DNA of 64,000 nt, taken from the NCBI GenBank assembly GCA_010356995.1, contig ML996698.1:183923-247922 (forward strand). Direction: 5' to 3'. The position numbers and the translations under genes were made by a program. This DNA comes from Trichodelitschia bisporula. Taxonomy: Eukaryota; Ascomycota; Dothideomycetes; Phaeotrichales; Phaeotrichaceae. This document shows positions 54,602 through 64,000 of the stretch, in pieces. Each line of letters begins with the position of its first letter. Position 1 is the stretch's first letter. The notes under the pieces are model-generated. The model saw only the letters and a program-made list of their open reading frames with translations, made no database searches and had not been told where the DNA came from.

Positions 54602-57145
54602 ATGCGGGCACACACCTTGAGAGTGGGCGCTGTACCAGCCCTCTCAGTATATTTGCCCTCAATCCCTCGCATATCGCAGTCACTGATCAGCCCCGCAGCG
54701 CCGCTCCCCCCGCCTCCGCCGCACCCTCGCAACCGCAACCAATGTCTACCCCTCGCAGCGCGACGTCGCCGCCCGCACACCGCCGTACAGCAAGCTTCTG
54801 CGCAACCTTGCGCGGGTGCGCGAGGTACTCGGCCCGGCGCGGGCACTCACGCTGGCGGAAAAGATCCTGTACTCGCATCTCGAGAACGCGGAGGAGTCGC
54901 TGCTGAGCGGGACGGATAACGGGGCAAGGATACGCGGGAATGCGAATTTGAAGCTTAAGCCGGATCGCGTGGCGATGCAGGATGCGTCGGCGCAGATGGC
55001 GCTGTTGCAGTTCATGTCGTGTGGCTTGCCGGCGACGGCGGTGCCGGCGAGCATTCATTGCGATCATATGATTGTGGGGGAGAAGGGGGCGGATGTGGAT
55101 CTGCCGGAGGGGATTAAGGGGAATAAGGAGGTGTTTGACTTTTTGGAGAGTGCGGCGAAGAAGTATGGGATTGAGTTTTGGCCCCCGGGTGCGGGTATCA
55201 TTCATCAGACTGTGCTGGAGAATTACTCGGCGCCTGGGCTGATGATGCTGGGGACGGATAGCCATACGCCTAATGCAGGCGGACTGGGAGCTATTGCTAT
55301 TGGTGTTGGAGGTGCGGATGCTGTTGACGCGCTCGTGGATGCGCCGTGGGAGCTGAAGGCGCCGAAGGTGCTGGGTGTCCGGTTAGAAGGCGAATTGAGC
55401 GGGTGGGCCTCGCCCAAGGACGTCATCCTGGCTCTTGCCGGGAGACTGACCGTCCGGGTATGTAAATCAGTCCCTGTCAATGCGTTCCCTAATCCTCCTC
55501 GCAGGGCGGCACGGGCAAGATCATCGAGTACTTCGGCCCGGGCGTCGACACGCTCAGCTGCACCGGCATGGCAACGATTTGCAACATGGGCGCCGAAGTC
55601 GGCGCCACAACATCCATCTTCCCCTTCTCCCCCGGCCACGTCCCGTATCTGCACGCCACGCACCGCGGCTCCATCGCCGACGAGGTAACCAAGCTGTCAG
55701 GCATGCCGGAGGCGCAGAATCTGCTCCGCCCCGACTCCAAGGCTGAGTACGATGATGTCGTCACCATCAACCTGTCCACCCTCGAGCCGCACATCAACGG
55801 CCCCTTCACCCCGGATCTCAGCACCCCGCTATCCCAATTCGCCGCCGCCGTCGAGGCGAATAACTGGCCGGCCGAGCTGTCCTCAGGCCTCATCGGCAGC
55901 TGCACCAACAGCTCCTACGCCGACATGACCCGCGCCGAGGACCTGGTCAAGCAAGCCGCGGCCGCGGGCCTAGAGCCCAAGTCTAAATTCTTCATCACGC
56001 CGGGCAGTGAGCAAATCCGTGCCACGCTGGAAGCGGACAACACGCTGCAGACCTTCGAATCCGCGGGCGGCGTCGTGCTGGCCAATGCCTGTGGCCCATG
56101 CATCGGGATGTGGAAGCGCACCGATGGCGTGGTCAAGGGCACACCCAACGCCATCTTCACAAGCTACAACCGCAACTTCCCCGCGCGCAACGACGGCGAC
56201 CGCGCGACACACAATTTCCTCGCATCCCCGGAGCTGGTTACCGCGATGGCGTATGCGGGCACCACGACGTTTAACCCGCTGACGGACGAGCTTCCGACTC
56301 CCAGCGGGAAGCCGTTCAAGTTCCACCCCCCTGAGGGCCGGACTCTTCCTGACTCTGGCTTTGCGCAGGGAAATCCTGAGTTCTTGCCTACGCCTGGCGT
56401 GCCGGATCCCAGCGTCGAGATCAAGATTGATCCTAACAGCACGCGTCTCGCCGTCCTGGACCCGTTTCCCCCTTTCCCACCCACGGACTTCAAGGCCCTC
56501 CGCGTGCTCTACAAGGTCAAGGGGCAATGCACGACGGACACCATCAGCGCCGCAGGCCCGTGGCTCAAATTCAAAGGGCACCTGCCCAACATTTCTGAAA
56601 ACACGCTTATCGGCGCCGTGAACGCCGAGACCGGCGAAACGAACACAGCATACGACGTCGATGGCTCGGCCCGGACGATCCCGGAGCTCGCGAAGAGGTG
56701 GCGGGACAACGGGACCGAGTGGCTGGTGGTCGCAGAGCATAACTACGGCGAGGGCAGCGCGCGCGAGCACGCGGCGCTGCAGCCGCGGTATTTAGGCGGG
56801 AGAGTCATATTAGCGAAGAGCTTTGCGCGGATCCACGAGACGAATTTGAAGAAGCAGGGGGTTGTGCCGCTGACGTTTGCTGACGAGGCGGATTATGATC
56901 TCATCCGGTCGTGCGATGAGGTTGAGACGGTGGGGTTGAGGGAGGTTTTGGAGAAGGGGGGGGAGGGGGAGGTTAGGCTGCTGGTGAGGAGGGGGGGGGA
57001 GGTCGTTGCTGAGGTAAGGACGAAGCATACGCTTAGTGCGGATCAGTGTGGGTTTATTATTGCGGGGAGTGCGTTGAATTTATTGGCTAGGAGGGGGAGG
57101 GAGGGGAGGGAGGAGGTGGTGAGGGAGGTGGAGTTGTCGGATTAG
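54602..57145 (+). CDS. Mitochondrial aconitase-family hydratase, Aco2/AcoB-like (814 aa, 3 exons)
   Basis: Exons 54602-54646, 54699-55457, 55505-57145; introns 52 and 47 nt. The spliced N-terminus [30 protein letters not shown] is an Arg-rich, acid-free mitochondrial presequence formed across intron 1. Domains 1-3 carry [15 protein letters not shown] and the three [4Fe-4S] cysteines: C294 in [14 protein letters not shown] and the pair in [21 protein letters not shown] follows the usual active-site pattern. The swivel domain has [13 protein letters not shown] and [14 protein letters not shown]. Aconitases isomerise citrate and isocitrate; fungal Aco2-type paralogues act on homocitrate or homoaconitate in lysine synthesis. 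The N-terminal block [20 protein letters not shown] differs from the classic tricarboxylic-cycle isoform, so I lean to the Aco2 type, but this is not proven. Confidence 0.9.
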
Positions 57146-57636
57146 GTGTGTGGTGGATATATGCCTCTGGGACTGGGTTTTGAGTGCACTTTGTAGGGTT
57201 TGAAAAGGGGGGGAAGAGTCATTCGTACTGAAAAGAGCAAGATGTCGTCATACAGTCGTTCCGCGATCCAAAAGCCAAAGAACCCATCGCTGATACTCCA
57301 CGCCTCGTCTTCCAACCGCGTTTCTCAACCGGTACTTGACAAGTCCAACAACCGATACACGCCGATTCGCATCCCAGTCCACCATCAGTGATACCCCTCA
57401 CAGGAACTCAAGCCCAACCAAGTGCCGCAGCAGCCGTCAGGAAGTAGCCCATCCCGATTTGCATCCGCGGCGCTGAAGATGTCGACGTCGAGTTCCTGTG
57501 CTGGGCGGACCCGATTGCTGCACGCTCACGTGGTTCCGTGCTGGCCAGCTGGGTGCCGTGTTGGCGGTGTTGGTTCTGCTTTGGAGGCTTAGCTTGACAC
57601 ACTTCTTTGTGGTTTTGACGTACCCGGTTCCGCGCC
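57146..57636. other. Short gap with a GPI-tail-like frame
   Basis: 491 bases between the convergent aconitase (plus) and HET gene (minus). It contains the minus-strand fragment listed next; otherwise nothing. Confidence 0.45.
57408..57602 (-). pseudogene. Possible 3' end of a lost GPI-anchored protein
   Basis: The minus frame ends NSTSTSSAPRMQIGMGYFL and then TAAAALGWA before a stop, that is Ser/Thr-rich sequence, a small-residue site and a hydrophobic tail, as at the C-terminus of fungal GPI proteins. No upstream part survives: the HET gene starts 35 bases away in the same direction. This may be a relic left when the HET gene arrived, or chance. Confidence 0.25.
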
Positions 57637-59829
57637 TTAGATTATTTTGATGGTCGAATACTCTCTCGGAAAGTTACAGTCCGGTATCATATCATCCGAG
57701 GAGGGGATATTTACTTCAGAACTGAAGGCACAGAAAACTCCCACTCGCGTGAAGGTGGCTTTGGCAGATGCGGGCTCCAGAATGAGGTAGTAGCATTTCC
57801 TAGTGGCACGCTCGCCCGGCTCAGCCGCGGCGCAGCCTTGAGCCATGAGCAATATGGCGTCAATGGTGGATTCCCGCCATTTAAATGGAATAATGTCAGG
57901 ATAAAGCCCCCATCCATTAAGACTGGAATAGGGAACTTTGCGCATCGGCCCCCGAAGTACCATGTACCCGTTGGCATCTGCGACTTGCCCGTTGCTTTTC
58001 TGATGTACGTTGACTTCCAGCACCTCGGTATACCAAGTCTCTAAGTTGACGTGTGCCTGACGGTGGTAAACATGCCGAACAAAGCCGCGCTGAGTTGGCA
58101 TCCATGGATCAAGACTAACTGACGCCCAGGACCATGAGGGTGCGACATCGACTTGACGGATTGTGCGGAATCCCCTCGGCTGTTCGTGACTGTCCACGCA
58201 CCAAAGAAGGTCAGATGGAAAGAGCCTCCCGTCCAGCATGCCAGCTACGGCTTTTAGACCGCTGACTTCGACGATAGCCCCTATTGCAACCAGTCTGTCG
58301 GTTGGTTCGGTCAGTCGCAGTTCAGAGTATCTAGCCCGTAGCAGCCGCCACTCACTCAGGACTGTGAACTCCTCATCCAGCAATTGGGAATGCTGAGGGG
58401 TTTTCAGGTTAGCCATTTCGGAAACGTGTCCGGTTAAGTTTCGCAACTTTAACTTCGATTGTTGAAACCGCAGTCCAGCACAAAACTCGTTCTCGTTCGC
58501 GCGATTACAGCTCCAAGAAACATGGTCCAAGCCAAAGGAAAGGGACCGTGATGCAAGCAGCCTTTCCTGGAGAACCCATCCACGGGTATCGAGTGGATTA
58601 CAATCGTCGGATAGAGAATAGCAGGCCGCAATAACCCGGTCTTCACCGAGCCTGTTCTTGTATAAGCACCGGTAAAGCGGCAAGGGGTTCCTTTGGACAA
58701 ATAATCCCATCGTTGGATTTCGACCCCACGCCGCGGCGATATTGAGGACGGCATTGGAGTACACACTGGCCATTACCGCGGATTCTGTTATCCAGTCTGC
58801 GTCCGGCACCTGTCCCTTGTTGGCTTGGATAATGCAAAGGGAGTCGATCCAAAGATAACGATACCCGAGCTGGCGCGTAACAGTGAAAGCATCGGCGAAA
58901 GTAGCTGGAAGCCGATCTTCGGGAATCTTGTTGAGAAACTCATCCAAATTCTGCCGCGTAAGACTGAGAAACTCTGCACCTCCCCAGCAGTGGCTCAGTG
59001 TGAAGTACGGTGGTAACGGATCCATGTTTTCTGTTTTGCACAACCGAGCCGAACCTGGCCGAATGCCAACATCCAACAAGCGCGTCGGCCGGCCGTTGGG
59101 TTTCAACAATGGATTTCGGCATTCAGGATGATCAGAAGAGCAGGTGTGAAGCCAGCGCTTCATTTTGTCTAAGCATGCACGAGACCCAGTCCAGATGGGA
59201 AGGATATCGTCACTGTAGACGTTCTCTCCAGGCTTGAAGTTGATAAATTTTTGAGAGCTTAAATGGCGGCCCTGTGCGTTTGGCATTTCCAACGTCGACT
59301 TTTCGCAGTCCTCAGCACTGTCAAGACCGCATGATACATGGGTCGAGGGAACGATGAACCTCATATTGAAACATGATGGGCTGCTCGGACTTGTCACATA
59401 AATACTGTTATCGCGTTGCTCGCAAAATCTTTCAGTCGACGATCGGGTTTGACTGCAAGAGGTTCCAGGGGTTCCCGACATGCACGGGAAGTTTGATAAC
59501 TCGAATGATCCGAGCTCCTTGAGCAATGTGTAGTACCGTATTGAACAGAGGTGACAGCCCGCGTTGGCCGAGAGCGCTACCTCGCGCAGACATTTGTGCC
59601 GAAGACCCTCATAGGTTGCCTCCAGCCCACTATCGGAGGCGAATGGGTTCAGAAGTCTGGAAAAATCGGAGGCTGATAGGTTCAGAAGTTTGGAACCTTT
59701 AAGGGTGGCCCGACACTCGTCACAGAGCTGGTTCGGCGTCACACAAGCCTCGCCGTCCTGCCCAAAAATTCCACGGGATGGATCAGGAAGCGCCTTGGCC
59801 AGGCTCAGGGGAGGTTGATAGTCCGACAT
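57637..59829 (-). CDS. HET-domain protein (730 aa, single exon)
   Basis: ATG at 59829, no intron needed. Residues about 275-430 form the HET (heterokaryon incompatibility) domain: PYFTLSHCWGG, then LPATFADAFTVTRQLGYRYL and WIDSLCIIQ, DWITESAVMASVYSNAVLNI. Two CxxC pairs in the N-terminal part (LCDEC 36-39, GCHLC 92-95) could bind zinc. The C-terminal ~300 residues carry the usual WVLQERLLASR block (DTRGWVLQERLL) and a WSWAS signature typical of HET proteins. HET-domain proteins trigger cell death on non-self fusion; TIR-like NADase activity has been shown for some. No sensor domain (WD40, NACHT, ankyrin) is fused here. It lies in a locus that also has relics, as is common for incompatibility genes. 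Confidence 0.93.
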   Translation of the reverse strand: MSDYQPPLSLAKALPDPSRGIFGQDGEACVTPNQLCDECRATLKGSKLLNLSASDFSRLLNPFASDSGLEATYEGLRHKCLREVALSANAGCHLCSIRYYTLLKELGSFELSNFPCMSGTPGTSCSQTRSSTERFCEQRDNSIYVTSPSSPSCFNMRFIVPSTHVSCGLDSAEDCEKSTLEMPNAQGRHLSSQKFINFKPGENVYSDDILPIWTGSRACLDKMKRWLHTCSSDHPECRNPLLKPNGRPTRLLDVGIRPGSARLCKTENMDPLPPYFTLSHCWGGAEFLSLTRQNLDEFLNKIPEDRLPATFADAFTVTRQLGYRYLWIDSLCIIQANKGQVPDADWITESAVMASVYSNAVLNIAAAWGRNPTMGLFVQRNPLPLYRCLYKNRLGEDRVIAACYSLSDDCNPLDTRGWVLQERLLASRSLSFGLDHVSWSCNRANENEFCAGLRFQQSKLKLRNLTGHVSEMANLKTPQHSQLLDEEFTVLSEWRLLRARYSELRLTEPTDRLVAIGAIVEVSGLKAVAGMLDGRLFPSDLLWCVDSHEQPRGFRTIRQVDVAPSWSWASVSLDPWMPTQRGFVRHVYHRQAHVNLETWYTEVLEVNVHQKSNGQVADANGYMVLRGPMRKVPYSSLNGWGLYPDIIPFKWRESTIDAILLMAQGCAAAEPGERATRKCYYLILEPASAKATFTRVGVFCAFSSEVNIPSSDDMIPDCNFPREYSTIKII

Positions 59830-60927
59830 CTTTCCAGCACGGTGGATGAAGTAGAAGAGTCAGGATGGCAGGCGATCGACGGAGACAAGGCTGAGAACTG
59901 TTAGGAGGGGTCTTTCTCGTCATGAGCGGGAAACGAACTGAAAGTGCAATATTCCGAGTAGCGCCAGGTCGACGGATTATCCTGGATTTTGATTGATGCC
60001 AGAGATGAGAGCGCTGTGCGTGTGGATGGAAGTTGGGAGTTTGAAGGAAGGCTGCGGAGAGTCAGGCTGGCAGCTTGATCTATGCCCGCCCGCAAAATGC
60101 GCCTCGCCTCGCTCCAGGCCATTTCCCTCCAGTAATACGTCTCCACAGCGAAGCACGTTTGTCACTGGGCGAAGGCGCAGCACGAGCTGAACCCTGAGTA
60201 CCGGTAGTTGAGAGCTGTACGTGGTTACACTTGAGATGTGCCCACTGTAAGTATCGGCCTTTTGGTGCGTCAAACGCGCGGTTGACCGTACGAGATGGGG
60301 TTACAATGGTGCGCCTGCCGCCGCTGCTTATCGTGACGTCAAGAAAGAAAAAGCAAGATACTTGAATTCTGAGCTGAGATGAAGAGAGAAAGCAAAGTCA
60401 CAACTGTTGTCTGCCTTGGTTCCGGCCGATGCTAAGACGCTAGCACTCTGCTCCTTCCGTAGTATCCATGCCACCGGCGATGTAACTGCACACGATGGTG
60501 CCTGCGCATCATCTTCGCTAGGATCAAGGATGCTTTTACAGCACTCGAAGAGGACATAGTAAGCTATATCAACGTAGTCACAAACGCGTATACTACTGGG
60601 ATTGCGGCGCATCAGGGCAATCAAGAGAAAGTCCCAGCACGCTTCAAGACTCCGTGTATCCAGCGGAGGCATCTCCACCATCCAAGGCAGAATCCACGCC
60701 CTACCGGCAACCGCATCCGTCTTGTCGGCGCCCAAATCCGTCACAATACATTATACCCGTACCCGAATACCAATGCAAGGCCAAACAGCCTATACCATAT
60801 ATTGATCATCGCTCATGAGGTATCCATGCCCCGCAACGCCACGAACCGCATCCACACCCACGAACCACTCAACACCCAGCAGTCCAACACAGCGCAAAAC
60901 GCCGGATATACCCGCCTCCCCAACAAC
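59830..60927. other. HET promoter and intergenic DNA
   Basis: The HET gene leader and promoter occupy the left part. A minus-strand frame without a good start (60328-60744) is listed separately. Confidence 0.45.
60328..60744 (-). CDS. Uncertain open frame or gene fragment
   Basis: A 138-codon minus frame with a coding-like centre (RSLEACWDFLLIALMRRN, VDIAYYVLFECCKSILD) but only a GTG at its 5' end and a first ATG at codon 22. No family recognised. It may be a partial gene, an exon joined to sequence I cannot identify, or chance. It lies just downstream of the RhoGAP gene's stop. Confidence 0.22.
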   Translation of the reverse strand: MTDLGADKTDAVAGRAWILPWMVEMPPLDTRSLEACWDFLLIALMRRNPSSIRVCDYVDIAYYVLFECCKSILDPSEDDAQAPSCAVTSPVAWILRKEQSASVLASAGTKADNSCDFAFSLHLSSEFKYLAFSFLTSR

Positions 60928-62686
60928 CTACATACTCCCACCGCCCTCAATAGGACTCACCGGACTCGCACTGGCACTTGCACTCCCCACCGGCTTCCTT
61001 CGCACTGGACTGGCAACAACAGGGCTGACCGGGCCGCTCATACTCGGGCGCACAACCGCATCACCAACGACGACGCGAGGCGCGAGCGGAGTCTGAGAAT
61101 TGCGAGGTGGCAGCGGGGGAGGGATGTTCGCTTCCTTCTCCTTGCCACTGCCCTTCCCGTCAACTAACACAATGCCCTCCTGCTGGCGATCGCCTCCCTG
61201 GTCGACGTTGGAAGAGACCGAGATCATTGCCTTTTCAAGCGGATCTTCATATTCCGCCATATCGGTCGGGGGGGCGATGTCTCGCAAGAAGTCATCAGCG
61301 TGAAGGCCGCAGGCTTCGCGCAGTCCAGTCCCCTGCCCGTCCTTGTCGTCCCAGGCCGTAATCCCCTGTGTTAACAACCCTGCAACCAGCGCCGACATTT
61401 TCACATCTGCCATTTGGTCTGGTCCACGCACCATTGCGGGCGCGAAGCACGTCGCTAAGTTGACGGGAGTCATTTTGTTGTCAGCAGAATGACGCGCGAC
61501 GGCGTGAAGGAGAGGGAGAAGGTGGCGGACGAGTATGGTGCGGCTGATTACAGGTAGCGGAGACCATGTTGAAGCCGGGTTAAAGAGATCTGCCAGCGCC
61601 TGAACGGATGGCGGGTTCGGTAGGCCGCTTACTAAGCGCTGCAGGTCGCTGTATGAGCCCGGAGGCACGATTGGCGTCCGTAGGTCTGCGTACCAAGCCT
61701 TGATCAGTCCAGCGGCGATGTGAACCCCGTAGGCCGATGTTTGATCCGTCTGGCGGATCGTAGCTTCCAGATCTACAGCACCGGGGTACGGGGGGAGGGG
61801 CAAGGCCACGTCGCGTTCCTTCCAAATGATGAACTTTTGGCCCCGGTCGTAGGCCTCGCGAAGTATGTCCTTGAGGCGCATGTGAGCGGGAATACGGAAG
61901 AGGCCTTCTGTATGCAGGTTGTCGGCGAGCATGAGAAAGGAGGTTGTTTCGCGGAGGACGCGGGGGAGACGGCGCCCAGATCTGCCGGTGGGAAATGGCT
62001 GGCGGGTTTGGAAGGCGCGAGGGCCTGAGGCATAAGGAGAGAAGATGGTAGGGGTCCAGCGGCGGTCTTGGAGGTAGGCGGAGGGAGGAATGAGGAGGTT
62101 CTCGATGGGAATGTGGAGAGCGAGGGCTGAGAGGGAGGATGCTAGCTACCGTATTAGCATGCGATCACTCTTTCATACCGATACAAGGCCTACCGTGCAC
62201 AATCTTCCGCCGAAATTTGGGGCTCACAACTGTCGAGAACATCTCCGCCAGTACGCGCACCCACGTGCGTTCATGGACAATATACAGCTTCTGTATGCGC
62301 TTGCGCATCGCCCGCGACAGAACATGGTATGCCTGAATAAACCAACCCCAGCCTGGGCGGCTCTTCTTTGTTGAAGTGGCACCCTCAGCAGCCCCGCCAG
62401 CGAAGAAGATGATCTCATATGCTGTCCCGCCAACTAAATCATCCTCGTCCGGCAGACGCGCAAGCACATACGGTAGCAGCGAGTCGTAGTCGACTTCGGA
62501 GGTATCGGGTAGCGCGGCCGAGTCGAGGATGTAGACTTGGTGTCCGCTAGGCGACGGCAGCGGCGAACGGTACAGGATGCTCTCGGCCGCTTTCGCCATG
62601 TCGGTCGAGTAGTCGGACGAGTGGGCCGGTGGAGGCACCGCGCTTATGTTTGAAGCTTGAGCGCGGTGGAGGAGGTGTGCACGCAT
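60928..62686 (-). CDS. CRAL-TRIO-like plus RhoGAP protein (568 aa, 2 coding exons)
   Basis: Exons 62194-62686 and 60928-62141, intron 52 nt (its acceptor is the second of two overlapping TAGs). Residues about 30-165 (HQVYILDSAALP, WGWFIQAYHVLSRAMRKRIQ, KLYIVHERTWVRVLAEMF) are a divergent CRAL-TRIO/BCH domain. The RhoGAP domain runs from about 225 to 400, with the catalytic arginine finger R247 in HTEGLFRIPAHMRL, then PPYPGAVDLEATIRQ, and MTPVNLATCFAPAMV. The tail is Pro/Ser-rich (NIPPPLPPRNSQTP). This is the p50RhoGAP/Ecm25 layout: it speeds GTP hydrolysis by a Rho or Cdc42 GTPase. Start: I prefer MRAHLLHRAQ at 62686, because CTAACCTCCGTAG just upstream and GTATGT near 62830 suggest a 5' UTR intron; MFASASRK at 62731 is the alternative. 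Confidence 0.88.
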
Positions 62687-64000
62687 GCCGGGTCTACGGA
62701 GGTTAGCTTTGCGGGAGGCTGAAGCGAACATCGAGTGCAAACAAAGAACGGGATGATGAGCGCTAACGTCAAAAGAGATTGATGGGGAAACAGTAAGAAA
62801 GAGAGTAAGAGAAAAGAGATGCTGACATACTTTGGAAGAATACTTGGTTAGGTGTTACACGGGGCGTGGCACGGTGTTGCTGGCAGACTGAGAGGCGCGG
62901 AGTGGGGAGAGTTGAGCTGGCCGCGCTTCGTGATGCGGCCCGTGCGTCAGGTAAAGACACCGGCCGGGATTATGTCAGGCCGGGGGCGGGGCGCAAGGCT
63001 TAAACCCAATTCTAACTGCAGCTGCATAAATACCGTGCATTGAGCATTGTTGCAAGTATGGATGGTGAGTGAGCAGGTCCATTTAAAGCTATGTGCATCG
63101 GGTCCTCCAACACCCTAAAGCTCGAGAACGGTGCAAGGCTGACAAGGTTTGGCATCCAAATCAGGTCCTGAGTTGAAGTATCCAAGGCTTGCAACGCGCC
63201 CCAAATCCATCGTCACCTGCTCCGTTTCCTCCACAATCCATCCCATCCCACCTTTCCTGACGTCAGCTTCTGTAGCTAGATGTAAATATAAGCTGTAGTA
63301 TCATGCTAACTTTCCATAGCCGGCATCGATCTTGAGGTATCAGGATGTACATTTCTCACTGATCAACTGAAGCAAGCCAGGATCGCCCATGGGAACCCCT
63401 TGGGCATTATCATCCGCAATTAGGTGGAACAATGGGACACCATCGAGGATCCTTCCAAGATTTGCACGCAAACTCCAGCGCCATGAAGCCGGCACTCTTC
63501 AGCCTTCTCAAGTCCAACGCTTTTAGTATCATTGTGCAGCGCGTCATAGCCACAAGCAATCCAACCCCGTCAAGCCACATTTGAAGTCAAAACATCACAG
63601 CGTGCTTTTTGTTTGAGACGAGGTTTCGAACTCATCCTTCTTATTGGCTGCAGGCTTTATCCCTAGACCGTGCCCTGGCCGCCAGCTCAAATTGGGATGC
63701 GGTTGATATCGTTGATATCGGGGAACAAGCAACGACAGCTGCATGGAACTGCAGGAACAAATAAGACATGAGGTGTGCTCCGTTCAAGCGCCCGTCGTCA
63801 GGTCTTGGGAAAGAAATAACGGTGCTCTCGCTTTGCAGAGCGAATCAAGTTTATCCTTTAACCCCAGCCCACCAGCCCCGCCTCCCCTGTAGCTTGGCGA
63901 GGGGTTAGGAGGAGGTCCGTAGTGGCGCTGGCGGTGGCACAGGTCTCCTTCACTCTCTCTCGTCCCCATCCCTCATGACAAACACCTCCGCCGCACTCCT
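62687..64000. other. RhoGAP promoter and right flank
   Basis: A probable 5' UTR intron of the RhoGAP gene spans about 62692-62831. From 62850 to the end only short frames without domains are present. No tRNA or repeat recognised. Confidence 0.45.

Noticed and set aside
1-64000. Transposons, retroelements, tRNA genes, CRISPR arrays or a secondary-metabolite cluster
   Set aside because: No transposase or reverse-transcriptase motifs, no long terminal repeats, no convincing tRNA fold, no spaced repeat array and no PKS/NRPS/terpene-synthase core gene were seen.

Overview
The window is nuclear DNA of a filamentous ascomycete (Pezizomycotina). Genes are split by short introns (about 42-96 nt) with GT...AG ends and CTAAC/CTGAC-like branch sites 8-20 nt before the acceptor. 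The products are typical of moulds: an OPT oligopeptide transporter, an HsbA-type secreted protein, a HET-domain protein, an extracellular cupredoxin, a hemerythrin-fold protein and GPI-type wall proteins. SMN is present (retained in filamentous fungi and fission yeast, absent from budding yeast). The sequence does not let me decide the class. Exon joints were read by eye from splice signals, frame continuity and family resemblance. I recognised no transposon, retroelement, rRNA, tRNA or CRISPR array.

Layout. 0-25 kb is loosely packed: a secreted SURNod19-like protein, an F-box protein, a hemerythrin-like protein, an OPT transporter, an HsbA-like protein, an alcohol-acetyltransferase-like gene with an apparent frame break, and a GNAT acetyltransferase, separated by long gaps with at most gene relics. 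25.7-34.5 kb is the most unusual part: a 1474-residue protein with a B-box-like zinc motif, a P-loop, a RING-like cluster and a patatin domain whose catalytic motifs look damaged. It is followed by a 393-residue protein with NRPGTSS repeats and a C-terminal CaaX prenylation box. 34.5-41 kb is mostly empty, apart from an Ala/Pro/Ser-rich gene whose start codon appears to be split by an intron and followed by a 7-nt microexon, and a relic that may derive from a transcription factor.

41-57 kb is dense and largely housekeeping: a secreted Asn/Ser-rich protein, an SCP-x-type thiolase, a GPI-anchored Ser/Thr-rich protein, a four-span membrane protein, a SERF-like peptide, an extracellular cupredoxin, SMN, the ribosome-biogenesis RRM protein Nop15, and an aconitase-family enzyme with a mitochondrial presequence. 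SMN and NOP15 are divergent and share a 308-bp promoter, linking snRNP assembly with ribosome assembly. 57.6-62.7 kb holds a HET-domain protein and a CRAL-TRIO-like/RhoGAP protein.

Most striking observations: (i) SMN carries a 209-bp in-frame tandem duplication that gives two complete YG boxes; (ii) the P-loop/RING/patatin protein keeps its nucleophilic Ser but has lost the GGGxRG oxyanion loop and the DG(A/G) aspartate, so it is probably a pseudo-enzyme used as a sensor or scaffold; (iii) the split start codon plus microexon; (iv) the CaaX protein beside the patatin protein.
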